DNA of 34,642 nucleotides from a virus, in IMG/VR virus record IMGVR_UViG_3300002447_000014, positions 1 through 34,642 of that record; one strand, given 5' to 3'. Under the pieces are notes generated by a model. The model did not search any database, was not told the DNA's origin, and was given only the letters and a program-made list of their open reading frames with translations. Made by a program: the position numbers and the translations under genes. Below are positions 1-7,381 of this stretch, piece after piece; within the stretch, counting starts at the first letter, position 1; each line of letters opens with the position of its first letter.

Positions 1-86
1 GGATTCACACGGAATGTGATTTCCCAGTCTCTTGACCACTGAAAATGGCGCACACCAAATCTGATGTTGAACCAAAGATTACTCAT
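1..86 (-). CDS. Small phage protein, 3' end cut by window edge
   Basis: An open frame starts at an ATG (84-86) that overlaps the TGA stop of the next upstream gene as ATGA, and stays open to the window edge (28 codons seen). The visible peptide is rich in Trp, Phe and Arg (MSNLWFNIRFG...), like short conserved hypothetical proteins of large tailed phages. No function is assigned. The ATGA overlap suggests translational coupling in the same minus-strand operon. Only the N-terminus is visible, so the call rests on the overlap and composition. Confidence 0.55.
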   Translation of the reverse strand, partial: MSNLWFNIRFGVRHFQWSRDWEITFRVN

Positions 87-268
87 TTGGTAACTTCTAC
101 ACAAGTATACTTCATGACTTTGGTAGTAGACTGTGCCATCTTTTTAGCATCATCACCAGCAGCACGACACTCTTGTTGAGTTCGGAAACCAGGTACCTGA
201 GCCAGGGCCATAGAATCCGTATTACTCAATGCCCCGGCGTGTGCAAATAGTATTAGAGTCCAGAGCAT
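83..268 (-). CDS. Small exported or membrane-anchored phage protein
   Basis: A 61-residue protein whose first ~15 residues (MLWTLILFAHAGALS) are hydrophobic and could be a signal peptide or anchor. The remainder is polar, with two cysteines (in QQECRAAG and YTCVEV) that could form a disulphide in the periplasm. It resembles short phage hypothetical proteins with an N-terminal hydrophobic stretch and two Cys. It starts one base after the stop of the SPFH lipoprotein gene and its own stop overlaps the next gene as ATGA, so it belongs to one operon. Function is unknown; envelope location is inferred. Confidence 0.65.
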   Translation of the reverse strand: MLWTLILFAHAGALSNTDSMALAQVPGFRTQQECRAAGDDAKKMAQSTTKVMKYTCVEVTK

Positions 269-269
269 A

Positions 270-1064
270 TTACTTGTTCATCATCAATGCGTTGAAGTTA
301 CTTGGAACAACAATGGTCTGCACTCGGCCGTTCTTAATACCTTCGGAGATGTTCAACATAGCCTGTGCTTGCATGAACGCAATTGAACTACCACTGTTGT
401 TAGCCAATGCTGCCATACGACGGCTTTCAGCTTCAGCAGTCTTAACTTCAACTTCTTTTTGTTTCAATTCGTTTTTACTACGGACCAATGCGTTTGCACT
501 TTCAACTACAGTGTCAGCCGGCACAACATTACGAATCAACACTTGGCTAATCATAATAGTGCCGTCCAACTTTTCTTCTGCCAAGTTACGTACAATCTCG
601 TCTTGGATGAACTTTTCCATTTCACCGCGGCTGTCTGCCATGTCCAATGCATCGTACTTACGTGCAGCCTTGTAGATAGCATTGCGAGCATTTTGCACAA
701 TGTAATTGTACATCACATACGTGTCACCCTTGAAGTCAGCGTGAAAAGCCTTGTTTTTTGTAGCGTACAGTTCTGACACTTGTTGTGGGTTGATGTTGTA
801 AACAACTACAGCATCAAAGTCTTTCATGGTAGAGTTGTCTTTAGCTACTGGAGTCATGTTCTCTAATGTAACATTGACATCCTTGATAGGAAATGTCAAC
901 ACATCGCCAATCAATACCTGATTGAATGAGCCAGGCAATAATTCACCACTTTGAACTTGCTTGTCAAAGCCAACGCGAACACCAACTTCACCAGTTTCGA
1001 TACGGGTACAACCTGTAGCAAGAATTGCGGCGGCGAGAATAGAGAGAGTAAAAATACGTTTCAT
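270..1064 (-). CDS. SPFH/Band 7 (prohibitin-like) lipoprotein
   Basis: The start is placed at the ATG at 1064 rather than further upstream because it gives a classic lipoprotein signal (MKRIFTLSILAAAILATGC) and has an AAGG ribosome-binding site about 11 bases upstream. Cys19 would be lipidated. The rest is an SPFH/Band 7 domain: the segment GEVGVRVGFDKQV is typical of prohibitin, stomatin and HflC N-termini. An alpha-helical region rich in Glu, Lys and Ala follows (VRSKNELKQKEVEVKTAEAE), as in the coiled coil of this family. SPFH proteins form rings or scaffolds at membranes. Family members are usually held by a transmembrane helix, so a lipid anchor is a variation. In a phage it may affect envelope integrity, lysis timing or superinfection, which is inference. 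It sits among other lipoprotein and small membrane-protein genes. Confidence 0.85.
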   Translation of the reverse strand: MKRIFTLSILAAAILATGCTRIETGEVGVRVGFDKQVQSGELLPGSFNQVLIGDVLTFPIKDVNVTLENMTPVAKDNSTMKDFDAVVVYNINPQQVSELYATKNKAFHADFKGDTYVMYNYIVQNARNAIYKAARKYDALDMADSRGEMEKFIQDEIVRNLAEEKLDGTIMISQVLIRNVVPADTVVESANALVRSKNELKQKEVEVKTAEAESRRMAALANNSGSSIAFMQAQAMLNISEGIKNGRVQTIVVPSNFNALMMNK

Positions 1065-1160
1065 TTTAAATAATACCTTGTGAAAAAAGAAAAAAGCAAA
1101 CAGCAAAACCCAAAGCAAAATACAGTGGGCGAAGATAACGATCATTAACCATATACATCC

Positions 1161-1337
1161 TTAAAAAACAATTACGAATACAGTCAGTACCACTAGTGTA
1201 AGTACTGCGACAAGTATACTATAACCTAGTAATTTTGTCAATGCCCATTTGTCCTTTCCAGACAAATCTCTGTAACCTTTAATACCAAAATAACAAACAC
1301 CAAATACAACTAAAAATGCTAATATAATTTTAATCAT
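1161..1337 (-). CDS. Small two-helix membrane protein
   Basis: A 58-codon frame starting at ATG 1337, overlapping the TGA of the PGDYG-type gene as ATGA, and ending in TAA at 1161. The protein has two hydrophobic helices: residues ~2-16 (IKIILAFLVVFGVCY) and ~40-58 (SILVAVLTLVVLTVFVIVF). They are joined by a charged loop (GIKGYRDLSGKDKWALTK), giving a hairpin inner-membrane protein. Function is unknown; small hairpin proteins in phages can be holins, superinfection-exclusion factors or membrane modulators, but nothing here decides. The promoter for the SPFH gene lies inside it. Confidence 0.7.
   Translation of the reverse strand: MIKIILAFLVVFGVCYFGIKGYRDLSGKDKWALTKLLGYSILVAVLTLVVLTVFVIVF
1213..1241 (-). 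promoter_or_regulatory. Sigma70-type promoter upstream of the SPFH lipoprotein gene
   Basis: On the minus strand there is a TTGACA box (1236-1241), a 17-bp spacer and TATACT (1213-1218). The site lies within the small membrane-protein gene and points at the SPFH gene. Spacing and both boxes match the host housekeeping consensus, and the same design recurs across the flanks of this window. Confidence 0.75.
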
Positions 1338-1780
1338 TTTGGCATCTCGTAAGTTTGAGCAAAGATGTCTTTCTTTACAACACCGTAATCGTTTTCACCG
1401 TGTCGTACAATAACATCTTCATTAGGATTGTAGTGTAACTTCTCACCCCAGCTGGTATCGACTGTTCCTGAGTGATCTGCTAACTTAGCAATCTTTATGA
1501 TTTTTTTAGGTGTACAAATACCGTTACCCAAATCGTCTTTGAGTTCATTAAACTTTTCAGGACTAATTGGATATTGCTCGCTTTTTGGCCCAGTCATAAT
1601 ATAAAACCCTTTTGGGTAATTAACTGGTCCTTCAAGGGTATTAATAGTTCCAGGCTCAGACGCAACTTCGTATTTTTCTTTGGCAGGACGTTTGTAGGTT
1701 TTGAATCCACCGTCCTTAAACCATTCGTCAGTAATGCCTTTGCCTAACGATTCTACGATGTTAATGTACTCTCTAATCAT
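1334..1780 (-). CDS. PGDYG-domain-like phage protein
   Basis: A 148-residue protein whose C-terminal segment (GENDYGVVKKDIFAQTYE, about residues 128-145) resembles the PGDYG motif region of a small domain of unknown function, seen in phage and bacterial proteins. Before it lies a Pro/Gly-rich region with a tract that looks like a ligand or modified-protein strand (YPKGFYIMTGPKSEQYPIS). No signal peptide is present, so it is probably cytoplasmic. It overlaps both neighbours with ATGA junctions (the LPP20-like gene upstream and the two-helix protein downstream), so it is translated as part of the lipoprotein operon. No biochemical role is known. Confidence 0.6.
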   Translation of the reverse strand: MIREYINIVESLGKGITDEWFKDGGFKTYKRPAKEKYEVASEPGTINTLEGPVNYPKGFYIMTGPKSEQYPISPEKFNELKDDLGNGICTPKKIIKIAKLADHSGTVDTSWGEKLHYNPNEDVIVRHGENDYGVVKKDIFAQTYEMPK

Positions 1781-2334
1781 TGTGCGTCCAATTCTTTAAA
1801 TGCTTCTGGAGCACGTTTTGCGGCCAGTTCATTAATCTTTTGTTGATCTTTAGCCTTCTTCAAAATGTTAGCATCACCTGTAGGAAGTGCTACAAGAACA
1901 TACGCACGATAACGTCCGCCATCAGCAATGATTTTTCTATCAGCTACTTCGACACCTGTAATGTCGACTTCTTTACAAGCAGTACGAATAACCAACTCAC
2001 TCAACTCTGAGCTAACATCGGCAGTATCTGCTTTATAAATTTTAGTACGTTGGCTAACAGTACCACCAGCAGTCATACAAATTTTACCGTATGCTTCTGC
2101 TTTGGCTTTGTGTACAGCCATTGAGTAGTCACCACTTGAGCTAGTACCTGCGGAATAAACAGCTGACGAGCTAGTAGGAAGTTTAACCATCCAGTCCGGT
2201 GCTTTGTCAATTGTACGTTCAACGCTTTTAGTTTGAATAGCACGTTCTTGTTCAGCACGTTTTCCGTACGGGTCAGTAGTACCACAAGCGGCTAATGCGG
2301 CTACGATTGGTAGTAGAAATAAAGTCTTTTTCAT
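1777..2334 (-). CDS. LPP20-like outer-envelope lipoprotein
   Basis: A 185-residue protein that starts with a clear lipoprotein signal (MKKTLFLLPIVAALAACG); Cys17 is the predicted lipidated residue. The mature part has the pattern of the LPP20 family: a segment PDWMVKLPTSSSAVYSAG, then a helix with Ala-rich residues (AVHKAKAEAYGKICMTAGG), then a strand pair (DRKIIADGGRYRAYVLVALP). LPP20-like lipoproteins are small secreted outer-membrane lipoproteins without known enzymatic activity. It lies directly after the entericidin-like gene and overlaps the next gene as ATGA. An effect on the host envelope is the simplest inference. Confidence 0.75.
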   Translation of the reverse strand: MKKTLFLLPIVAALAACGTTDPYGKRAEQERAIQTKSVERTIDKAPDWMVKLPTSSSAVYSAGTSSSGDYSMAVHKAKAEAYGKICMTAGGTVSQRTKIYKADTADVSSELSELVIRTACKEVDITGVEVADRKIIADGGRYRAYVLVALPTGDANILKKAKDQQKINELAAKRAPEAFKELDAQ

Positions 2335-2343
2335 TTTAAGTCC

Positions 2344-2478
2344 TTAGTTGGATTTGATTTTAGAAGCAGTCCAGTCAGTTCCAGACTTGATATCTTCACC
2401 AAGTCCTTTTACTAAACCAGCTGATGTACTACAAGCGGCTATGTTACTAGCCAAAATAAGTGCTACGAAAATTCTCAT
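2344..2478 (-). CDS. Entericidin-like small lipoprotein
   Basis: A 44-codon frame from ATG 2478 to TAA 2344. The sequence starts MRIFVALILASNIAACST: a short hydrophobic signal and a lipobox (IAAC) with Cys16. The mature part (SAGLVKGLGEDIKSGTDWT) carries the G(x)GxD(I/V) pattern of the entericidin A/B family, small cell-envelope lipoproteins linked in bacteria to a toxin/antidote pair. In a phage it could perturb or stabilise the host envelope. It overlaps the preceding small membrane-protein gene as ATGA and lies in the same operon as the LPP20-like and SPFH lipoproteins. Confidence 0.75.
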   Translation of the reverse strand: MRIFVALILASNIAACSTSAGLVKGLGEDIKSGTDWTASKIKSN

Positions 2479-2603
2479 TTTGCCAACTCCTGACTGTGTG
2501 TTTTAACTGTATCAATACCTTTATCAAAAATGCGAGCAATGCCGGAAACTCCAACAGTTGCTACAACCATTCCCAAAACAAACGCAATTAAATAGCCTTT
2601 CAT
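2475..2603 (-). CDS. Tiny single-helix membrane protein
   Basis: A 42-codon frame from ATG 2603 to TGA 2475, overlapping the entericidin-like gene as ATGA. Residues ~4-22 (YLIAFVLGMVVATVGVSGI) form one transmembrane helix, followed by a short charged tail (ARIFDKGIDTVKTHSQELAK). The first gene after a consensus promoter at 2634-2662, with a GAGAGG-like ribosome-binding site just upstream (GAGAGGCAGAT before ATG). Function unknown; it heads the lipoprotein operon. Confidence 0.65.
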   Translation of the reverse strand: MKGYLIAFVLGMVVATVGVSGIARIFDKGIDTVKTHSQELAK

Positions 2604-2633
2604 ATCTGCCTCTCTGTGTGTTAATGTAAGTTA

Positions 2634-2662
2634 ATTATACAATCAAACTGTTATTCAGTCAA
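2634..2662 (-). promoter_or_regulatory. Sigma70-type promoter of the lipoprotein operon
   Basis: TTGACT (2657-2662), 17-bp spacer, TATAAT (2634-2639) on the minus strand. It lies about 30 bases upstream of the tiny membrane-protein gene and is an almost perfect host consensus, suggesting strong early expression. Confidence 0.85.
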
Positions 2663-2663
2663 G

Positions 2664-3191
2664 TCAAAACTTGTCCACGAATGTCCAAAGTTCATTATTG
2701 TTCAAACAAATAACTCCTGAAATTGGATTGGCAACACCATCGGCATGATGTCCTTTGAACATACGGCATTTGGATACCTTGCCAATTTTGAAATACATTG
2801 GATTTTTTTGATCCAATCCAAATTCTGTTTCTTTACCTTCGTAGCCTAATACAAGTGGCTTTGGCTCTTTTGATTTACAAACCATTTTGGATTCGGATTT
2901 AAACTTGCCCGGCAATTGGACTAGCAAGTCGCTAGTACCCTGCCGTATTGCCATTTGGCAAAGTACCTCAGTTTGATAAAATCCAGTTTGTGTCCAATCT
3001 ACATTATGCCATTCGTCGTTTACTTTGATACGAAATTTAACTTGGCAAGAATTTTCAGATTTATTTTTAACTAAATCGACAACTGCGCCAACTGTACGCT
3101 GGCTAGTCATTTGGCTAGTCAATTCTAATCGGCAGTCGTCTGCCAAAGCAGGTTGTGCCAAAAGTATCAGTATAGGTAACAGTTTCTTCAT
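2664..3191 (-). CDS. Secreted hypothetical protein with signal peptide
   Basis: The start at ATG 3191 gives a typical Sec signal (MKKLLPILILLAQPALA, cleavage likely before DDCRLEL). The mature protein is about 158 residues with several Cys (CRLELT, SCQVKF, VLCQMA, MVCKSK, KCRMFKG, VICLNN), suggesting disulphide bonds in the periplasm. No domain is recognised. The gene has its own promoter at 3198-3226 with the start only a few bases downstream, so the leader is very short. Its stop lies at the promoter of the lipoprotein operon. Function unknown. Confidence 0.7.
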   Translation of the reverse strand: MKKLLPILILLAQPALADDCRLELTSQMTSQRTVGAVVDLVKNKSENSCQVKFRIKVNDEWHNVDWTQTGFYQTEVLCQMAIRQGTSDLLVQLPGKFKSESKMVCKSKEPKPLVLGYEGKETEFGLDQKNPMYFKIGKVSKCRMFKGHHADGVANPISGVICLNNNELWTFVDKF

Positions 3192-3197
3192 AGTCGT

Positions 3198-3226
3198 AGT
3201 ATAGCACCACAACTATAAAATGTCAA
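3198..3226 (-). promoter_or_regulatory. Sigma70-type promoter of the secreted protein gene
   Basis: TTGACA (3221-3226), 17-bp spacer, TATACT (3198-3203) on the minus strand. The ATG at 3191 follows the -10 box by only 6 bases, so transcripts from this site would be leaderless or have a leader of very few bases. The -35 box overlaps the 3' end of the upstream gene. Confidence 0.75.
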
Positions 3227-3663
3227 CGATACTGGTCGTCTAGATTTACGTTAGTCAATCCAGCAATCATTTGGAACTTATCCCAAGCGGCTTTTGCGGC
3301 TGGATTAGTTTCGAGCTCACTGCTAGGTAGCACCGCTTCTAGCCAAATTTCAGGACGTCGACTAGGATGTGCGCCAAACTTACGTGGTTGGTGTAGTCGA
3401 CCAGTTTCCCAAAGTTCGATACTAACACTACGGAACTGATCCTCATCATCATAGCCAGCCCACTCTGGATTGCTATGACTAAAAAATCCATTCAAGTAGG
3501 CATTTTCAGTGCCACCACCGTAGCCAATCCAAATTCCTTGCCATTGATCAGCATCTCGCGGATCAAAATCTGTGCGAGTGATAAGTACCAAAACATCATC
3601 GATGTCTACTACGCCGTCTACAATGTCTCGAACGCAACGGCTATAACTTAGTCCAATTTTCAT
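3223..3663 (-). CDS. Conserved phage protein of unknown function
   Basis: A 146-residue soluble protein beginning MKIGLSYSRCVRDIVDG. The N-terminal half contains VDIDDVLVLITRTDFDPRD and the pattern WQGIWIGYGG; the middle has VSIELWETGRLHQPRKFG. It looks like the short phage family in which an IGLSYSRCVRDI start is conserved, but no activity is known. No signal peptide or helix is seen. It follows the WYL_2-like gene by 9 bases in the same direction. Confidence 0.65.
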   Translation of the reverse strand: MKIGLSYSRCVRDIVDGVVDIDDVLVLITRTDFDPRDADQWQGIWIGYGGGTENAYLNGFFSHSNPEWAGYDDEDQFRSVSIELWETGRLHQPRKFGAHPSRRPEIWLEAVLPSSELETNPAAKAAWDKFQMIAGLTNVNLDDQYR

Positions 3664-3672
3664 TTTATTCTT

Positions 3673-3990
3673 TCAAATAGTAAGGGTAACTTGTTTAACA
3701 CTGTCCCATCGAAAACTCTTCCAGTGTTGTGATTCTAAATCGTAAACTGGACATATATCTTCGTTGACTTTCTTTTCCTTTTTTGGAACTGGAAAATCTA
3801 TTGGATTATCTGTGTTAGTTACGTGTATCGGTTCTTCAACAAATGGAACAAGCGATGGACTAGTAGTACACTCCATCACTCGTTCACTACCATCTTTTTT
3901 GGTAAAGGTAATAGTTACGGGCCCGTATGCTAGATGGCTTTTAAGCCATTTTTTAAATAGCTTAAAGTCTTTTTCACTTAGAGTTGTCAT
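3673..3990 (-). CDS. WYL_2/Sm-like SH3-fold phage protein (DUF2693-like)
   Basis: A 105-residue protein with an N-terminal helix (DFKLFKKWLKSHL), a strand pair (GPVTITFTKKDGSERVMECT), a variable Pro-rich linker and a C-terminal strand (HWKSFRWDSVKQVTL). This order and the TFTKKDG...RxMxCT / WxSFRxDSVK pattern match the small phage family annotated as WYL_2 (Sm-like SH3 beta barrel, formerly DUF2693). A nucleic-acid or regulatory role has been proposed for the fold, but no function is proven. Its 5' end overlaps the upstream coiled-coil gene by 17 bases. Confidence 0.65.
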   Translation of the reverse strand: MTTLSEKDFKLFKKWLKSHLAYGPVTITFTKKDGSERVMECTTSPSLVPFVEEPIHVTNTDNPIDFPVPKKEKKVNEDICPVYDLESQHWKSFRWDSVKQVTLTI

Positions 3991-4144
3991 TACTCAATTC
4001 CATTTCTTGAACACGTTGACGTAAGCGGATAACTTCTTGCTCTAATGTTTCAATATGAGCTGCAACCTTATCCATAAATTCAGCAGTATTCATGCCAGTG
4101 GTTCTCAGCATTTCAACAACTGTGGGGCGTTTTTCTTCTGTCAT
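3974..4144 (-). CDS. Small coiled-coil protein
   Basis: A 56-codon frame from ATG 4144 to TGA 3974. The start (MTEEKRPTVVEMLRTTGM) is polar, and residues ~21-50 (EFMDKVAAHIETLEQEVIRL and RQRVQEMEL) form a heptad-like amphipathic helix, so a short coiled coil and oligomerisation are likely. The ATG directly abuts the stop of the metallophosphoesterase gene and the end overlaps the WYL_2-like gene by 17 bases, both consistent with a real coupled gene. Function unknown. Confidence 0.65.
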   Translation of the reverse strand: MTEEKRPTVVEMLRTTGMNTAEFMDKVAAHIETLEQEVIRLRQRVQEMELSNDNSK

Positions 4145-4999
4145 TTAAATCTCCAAAATTTTAGTAGGATCCCAGCCTGTGTTTTCGCTGTATCCGTCGT
4201 TTTCATAACCACGTGGGTTACATACAATCCTAGTCTCACCAATCATGTAATCAAACGGATGATGGGTGTGACCATGTGTCCACAGTTTAATCTGTGGGTG
4301 ATCCAAAATGAACTCACTCAAGTCACTGTGGTAACCACCGTTCATCAAAGTTTCATGTGCGTAAATTGGATTTACACTTTGGAAACTTGGACTGTGATGT
4401 CCAACTACAACAAACTTCTTATCATGCTGTTCTGCTAGCACCGTTCTAAAGTATTGCAAAGTTCTAGCGTGACGACTAACAACATCTCGAGCACTCATAC
4501 ACGCATAGTTTCTATAGTCGTTACGAATGATACGGAAGTCGTTCATCATACCTTCAATGGCATGCATCGTCAAAGGGTCGCCCTTGTTCATGTCAGTCCA
4601 CAATGTAGCACCGATGAATGTTACATCATCAATAACTTTAGTGTCGCACTCTAAGAAGTGGACGTTAGGATACTTAGAGCACTCGTCACGCAGGTAATCA
4701 ATACCAGCGTAAAACTTTCCATTGTAAAACTCATGGTTGCCGGCAATGTAGATAACATCCTTGAACTGAAACGAGCAACGCTTTAAGAAATCACGAAAGC
4801 GAGCAACCCGTTGCATTTTACGGCTAAGGTCTGCCAATGCGCCATTGCTGTAAGGATTAAAGTCAGCGGCATGATGGTCGTGGAGATCTTGGGCAATCAT
4901 AATATCGCCACCTAAAATCAATACATCGGCACCTTCGTTATTGTTAATAAAACAATCCGAAAATTCCAAATGTAAATCACTGACCAACTTTATCTTCAT
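4145..4999 (-). CDS. Calcineurin-like metallophosphoesterase
   Basis: The ATG at 4999 is preferred over an upstream TTG because it begins directly with the catalytic strand (MKIKLVSDLHLEF). Conserved metal-binding motifs appear in order: D8-x-H10, GGD (about residue 32), GNHEF (near residue 90), GHHSPS and the C-terminal GHTH (WTHGHTHHPFDY). These define the calcineurin-like phosphoesterase superfamily, which uses two metal ions to hydrolyse phosphomono- or diesters. The substrate cannot be told; phage members may act on nucleic-acid ends or nucleotides. The start overlaps the preceding gene by 23 bases. A second, unrelated copy lies at 29570-30175. Confidence 0.85.
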   Translation of the reverse strand: MKIKLVSDLHLEFSDCFINNNEGADVLILGGDIMIAQDLHDHHAADFNPYSNGALADLSRKMQRVARFRDFLKRCSFQFKDVIYIAGNHEFYNGKFYAGIDYLRDECSKYPNVHFLECDTKVIDDVTFIGATLWTDMNKGDPLTMHAIEGMMNDFRIIRNDYRNYACMSARDVVSRHARTLQYFRTVLAEQHDKKFVVVGHHSPSFQSVNPIYAHETLMNGGYHSDLSEFILDHPQIKLWTHGHTHHPFDYMIGETRIVCNPRGYENDGYSENTGWDPTKILEI

Positions 5000-5594
5000 T
5001 GCTTTCTTCTTTCTCAAATGGCCAAGGTTTTCCCTGACTTTCTAATTTCCACTTTTGAGCATCTTCTTTAGTAAGATTTCCCATTTCGTATTCTTCAATA
5101 GCAAAGCGCAATGCTTCTTCAACAAGTTCGTTAAAGGTCATATCACGCTCGTGCGCTAGTTTCATGTATTGTAACAGGTCTTCGTCCGAAAAGTCAACCG
5201 GTATTTGTACACGGGTATCATATTCTTCGCCTGCCCGAATAGCCAGTGCTTTTTGGATAAAGTCATCTACTACATCCAAATCAACATAGTCTACTTCGTC
5301 CCACGCTTCATTCAAATTAACACCACGTTCCAATGCTTCTTTTTCATGCTTCTTTTGATTCTTTGGATTAATCATTCGATAAGCACGGTCATTGGTATAA
5401 TCGCACATGCTAACTTCGTAGACCTTTTGAGTTTTAGTACTGAACACAATACTAAAACTATACCCACCCTTGCCGTGAACACCATTCCATGAATCCAGTG
5501 TGTAGGCATTTGGGCCGTAACAACTCCAACCATAATCACCACCTTCGGTAATTTTATAGTCAACCAATTCCATCCATTCTTTCATTGTAATCAT
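4977..5594 (-). CDS. Hypothetical phage protein with ribbon-helix-helix-like C-terminus
   Basis: The start is placed at ATG 5594 because it overlaps the upstream TGA as ATGA; a second Met follows three codons later. The N-terminal ~110 residues carry a conserved-looking phage segment (GGDYGWSCYGPNAYTLDSW, FSIVFSTKTQKVYEVSMCDY). The C-terminal part (VQIPVDFSDEDLLQYMKLA, then ERDMTFNELVEEALRFAI) has the pattern of a ribbon-helix-helix-type strand plus two helices. It could therefore bind DNA or mediate oligomerisation, which is inference. No enzymatic motif is seen. Confidence 0.65.
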   Translation of the reverse strand: MITMKEWMELVDYKITEGGDYGWSCYGPNAYTLDSWNGVHGKGGYSFSIVFSTKTQKVYEVSMCDYTNDRAYRMINPKNQKKHEKEALERGVNLNEAWDEVDYVDLDVVDDFIQKALAIRAGEEYDTRVQIPVDFSDEDLLQYMKLAHERDMTFNELVEEALRFAIEEYEMGNLTKEDAQKWKLESQGKPWPFEKEESNEDKVGQ

Positions 5595-6205
5595 TGCTCG
5601 TTTCCTTCCTTGAGTAATTTTTTCATTTCCCATTCTTCATCCGCTTGCTTACGTGCTAGTTCACGTGCTTCTTCACAAGGTGTACAATAAGTGTGTACCC
5701 ATCCGCCGCCCCGGCGTTCACCAATGTTACCACAGCTTTCGCAAGTAACTCCAGTCATGCTTTCTGCTAATGACACCATACCGCTGATATAATCGTCTCC
5801 GCCAGTGTAGTAAAACCGTAGTGTACCAAACTTTTCTTTAACTTGGTCCAACGTTACTTGCGGAATAAGTTCAGGCACTTCTCTAAAACCGTTAGCAAGA
5901 ATTTCTTCTAGACGTTTTTCTTTGTATTCTTGATTAGTAACAGTTTCCATGCTTTTTTCAAACAGGTCAAAAATGCCTTCTCGACATTGTGCGACCATAG
6001 CATTATGATCAATAGCCCAGTTACGCTGTTTCTCTTTCCAATCAATGTGATGCTGAATATTACCCATAAGCTGATCTAGGATATTATACCAACCATCGCC
6101 ACAATCGAAGCCCCAACACATAGCAGTTTCCTGCATGTTCTTAGTGCGGTTAACCATCATCTTTGGATACTTCTCACACAACAACTTATCTAGTTCTAGT
6201 TTCAT
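5591..6205 (-). CDS. Conserved phage protein with C-terminal zinc-ribbon motif
   Basis: A 204-residue protein. The N-terminal half is helical (KYPKMMVNR, GFDCGDGWYNILDQLM). The middle carries a segment often seen in phage and prophage proteins of unknown function: VTLDQVKEKFGTLRFYYTGG. The C-terminal ~50 residues include CESCG and, 18 residues on, YCTPC, a Cys4 zinc ribbon. The rest is highly charged (ARELARKQADEEW). It could bind zinc and nucleic acid or protein. It is coupled at both ends to neighbours through ATGA overlaps. Confidence 0.7.
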   Translation of the reverse strand: MKLELDKLLCEKYPKMMVNRTKNMQETAMCWGFDCGDGWYNILDQLMGNIQHHIDWKEKQRNWAIDHNAMVAQCREGIFDLFEKSMETVTNQEYKEKRLEEILANGFREVPELIPQVTLDQVKEKFGTLRFYYTGGDDYISGMVSLAESMTGVTCESCGNIGERRGGGWVHTYCTPCEEARELARKQADEEWEMKKLLKEGNEQ

Positions 6206-6456
6206 TTTATCTCATCCGATGTTTCTGGAAAATGACTAATAATCAAATCCAGTGCTGCAATAGTTTGAATGTTAAGTCCTACATCTTCTGGATGTAGCCA
6301 ATAGCCGGTAGGGTTAGCATCTGATTTTGGATTCTTCTTCCACTGCTTGATTTCTTTCTTGAGATACGCACGATAGTCTTTTAAATTAAGACTAGTAATA
6401 CGATCTGCAGTTTCGCCGTCAATCCATTGATACTTCTTATGTTTCTCTTTAGTCAT
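6202..6456 (-). CDS. Small charged hypothetical protein
   Basis: An 84-residue Lys-rich soluble protein (MTKEKHKKYQWIDGETADRI...). Two predicted helices flank a linker with NPTGYWLHPEDVGLN. No domain is recognised. It overlaps the next downstream gene by 4 bases and its own start lies inside the end of the preceding gene (8-base overlap), so it is probably co-translated. Function unknown. Confidence 0.6.
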   Translation of the reverse strand: MTKEKHKKYQWIDGETADRITSLNLKDYRAYLKKEIKQWKKNPKSDANPTGYWLHPEDVGLNIQTIAALDLIISHFPETSDEIK

Positions 6457-6667
6457 ACGCTACTCCTGGCATTTGTTTCTTACCTTCCCAATGATCTCGA
6501 GTTACGCATAGTCCTTTATGTTTTACACGCATGGGATTATCTAAGTTAGGCAATTGTGCCTTTACTGCTTCACATGCTCGTTTAGATTCAAAGCCGATAG
6601 TTTCTTTATTCATAAAGTCTCCAGCTGGACTATGCATAGCAATAATCAAAATCCACGAATGAGTCAT
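6449..6667 (-). CDS. Small phage protein with two cysteines
   Basis: A 72-residue protein starting MTHSWILIIAMHSPAGDF. The first ~12 residues are hydrophobic. The remainder contains FESKRACEAVKAQLPN and HKGLCVTRDHW, giving two Cys about 30 residues apart. This layout (hydrophobic start, FxSxxxCxxA, C near the end) recalls the 61-residue gene at 83-268 and short phage envelope or periplasmic proteins. The start ATG overlaps the preceding TGA by 4 bases. Function unknown. Confidence 0.6.
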   Translation of the reverse strand: MTHSWILIIAMHSPAGDFMNKETIGFESKRACEAVKAQLPNLDNPMRVKHKGLCVTRDHWEGKKQMPGVAYD

Positions 6668-7350
6668 TGTGCGGCCTTTACATAATGTAGTCTAGTCACA
6701 TCATTTTGATGTTTCCAGTGTTTGTTACAATCTTTAACTTTGGCTTTAACTATAACAGCAGGCCCCAAATTAAGATGCGTTTTATTCATCCAGGATACCA
6801 TCCTATTGTTAATTATAGCATCTATATTGTAACCTTCAAAGTTTTTTGACTTAACTGAGGAAATTATTTCAGCATCTAAATCTTTGAGAGTAGAACCAAT
6901 TTCTGCCAATGCGCCTTCTTCAACTTGTTGTGCCGCTCGCTTAACTTTAGTCTGGGCAATATCTCTAACATACACGCTGGGCAAACATGCCACATAACCA
7001 AATTGGTTTGCTTTGACGGTTTCGCCGCTTAGTATTGTGTTTATATTGGTTTGAAAATCGTTTTCACCTTCAATGGCGCTAAACATAAATTTTCGAAAAT
7101 GTCGTTTAATTTCTTCTGAAAGGAGAATGTCTTCTGGCAAGACTTTAAGAGGCATAGGAGCTTCTTTTGGATCAGCTGTCCAGTTGCCAGGATTTACTGT
7201 ACACAGCATCATCATTTTGTTTGTATGATTGGTGTACATGTAAGTATTGTCGTCGGCAAATACACTTGCACTTTCTTTAATGTAGTTACCGTTAATTCGT
7301 TGCGCCGCACAAGCTAGCTCTAGAACTTGTTGGGTGGGGTACTCTTTCAT
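6664..7350 (-). CDS. Hypothetical phage protein
   Basis: The ATG at 7350 (MKEYPTQQVLELACAAQRIN) is preferred: an AGAG ribosome-binding site lies ~8 bases upstream, and a sigma70-like promoter at 7382-7410 lies upstream of it. The 228-residue protein looks soluble, with alternating helices and strands (GYVACLPSVYVRDIAQTKVK) and a basic C-terminus. No domain is recognised. It leads the block of small genes that continues to the left edge. Function unknown. Confidence 0.65.
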   Translation of the reverse strand: MKEYPTQQVLELACAAQRINGNYIKESASVFADDNTYMYTNHTNKMMMLCTVNPGNWTADPKEAPMPLKVLPEDILLSEEIKRHFRKFMFSAIEGENDFQTNINTILSGETVKANQFGYVACLPSVYVRDIAQTKVKRAAQQVEEGALAEIGSTLKDLDAEIISSVKSKNFEGYNIDAIINNRMVSWMNKTHLNLGPAVIVKAKVKDCNKHWKHQNDVTRLHYVKAAQ

Positions 7351-7381
7351 GTTACGCTCTGTGTGGGTTAATATACTTTGT

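Noticed and set aside
229-675. 148-codon plus-strand ORF
   Set aside because: It lies opposite the SPFH lipoprotein gene, which has a clear domain and signal peptide.
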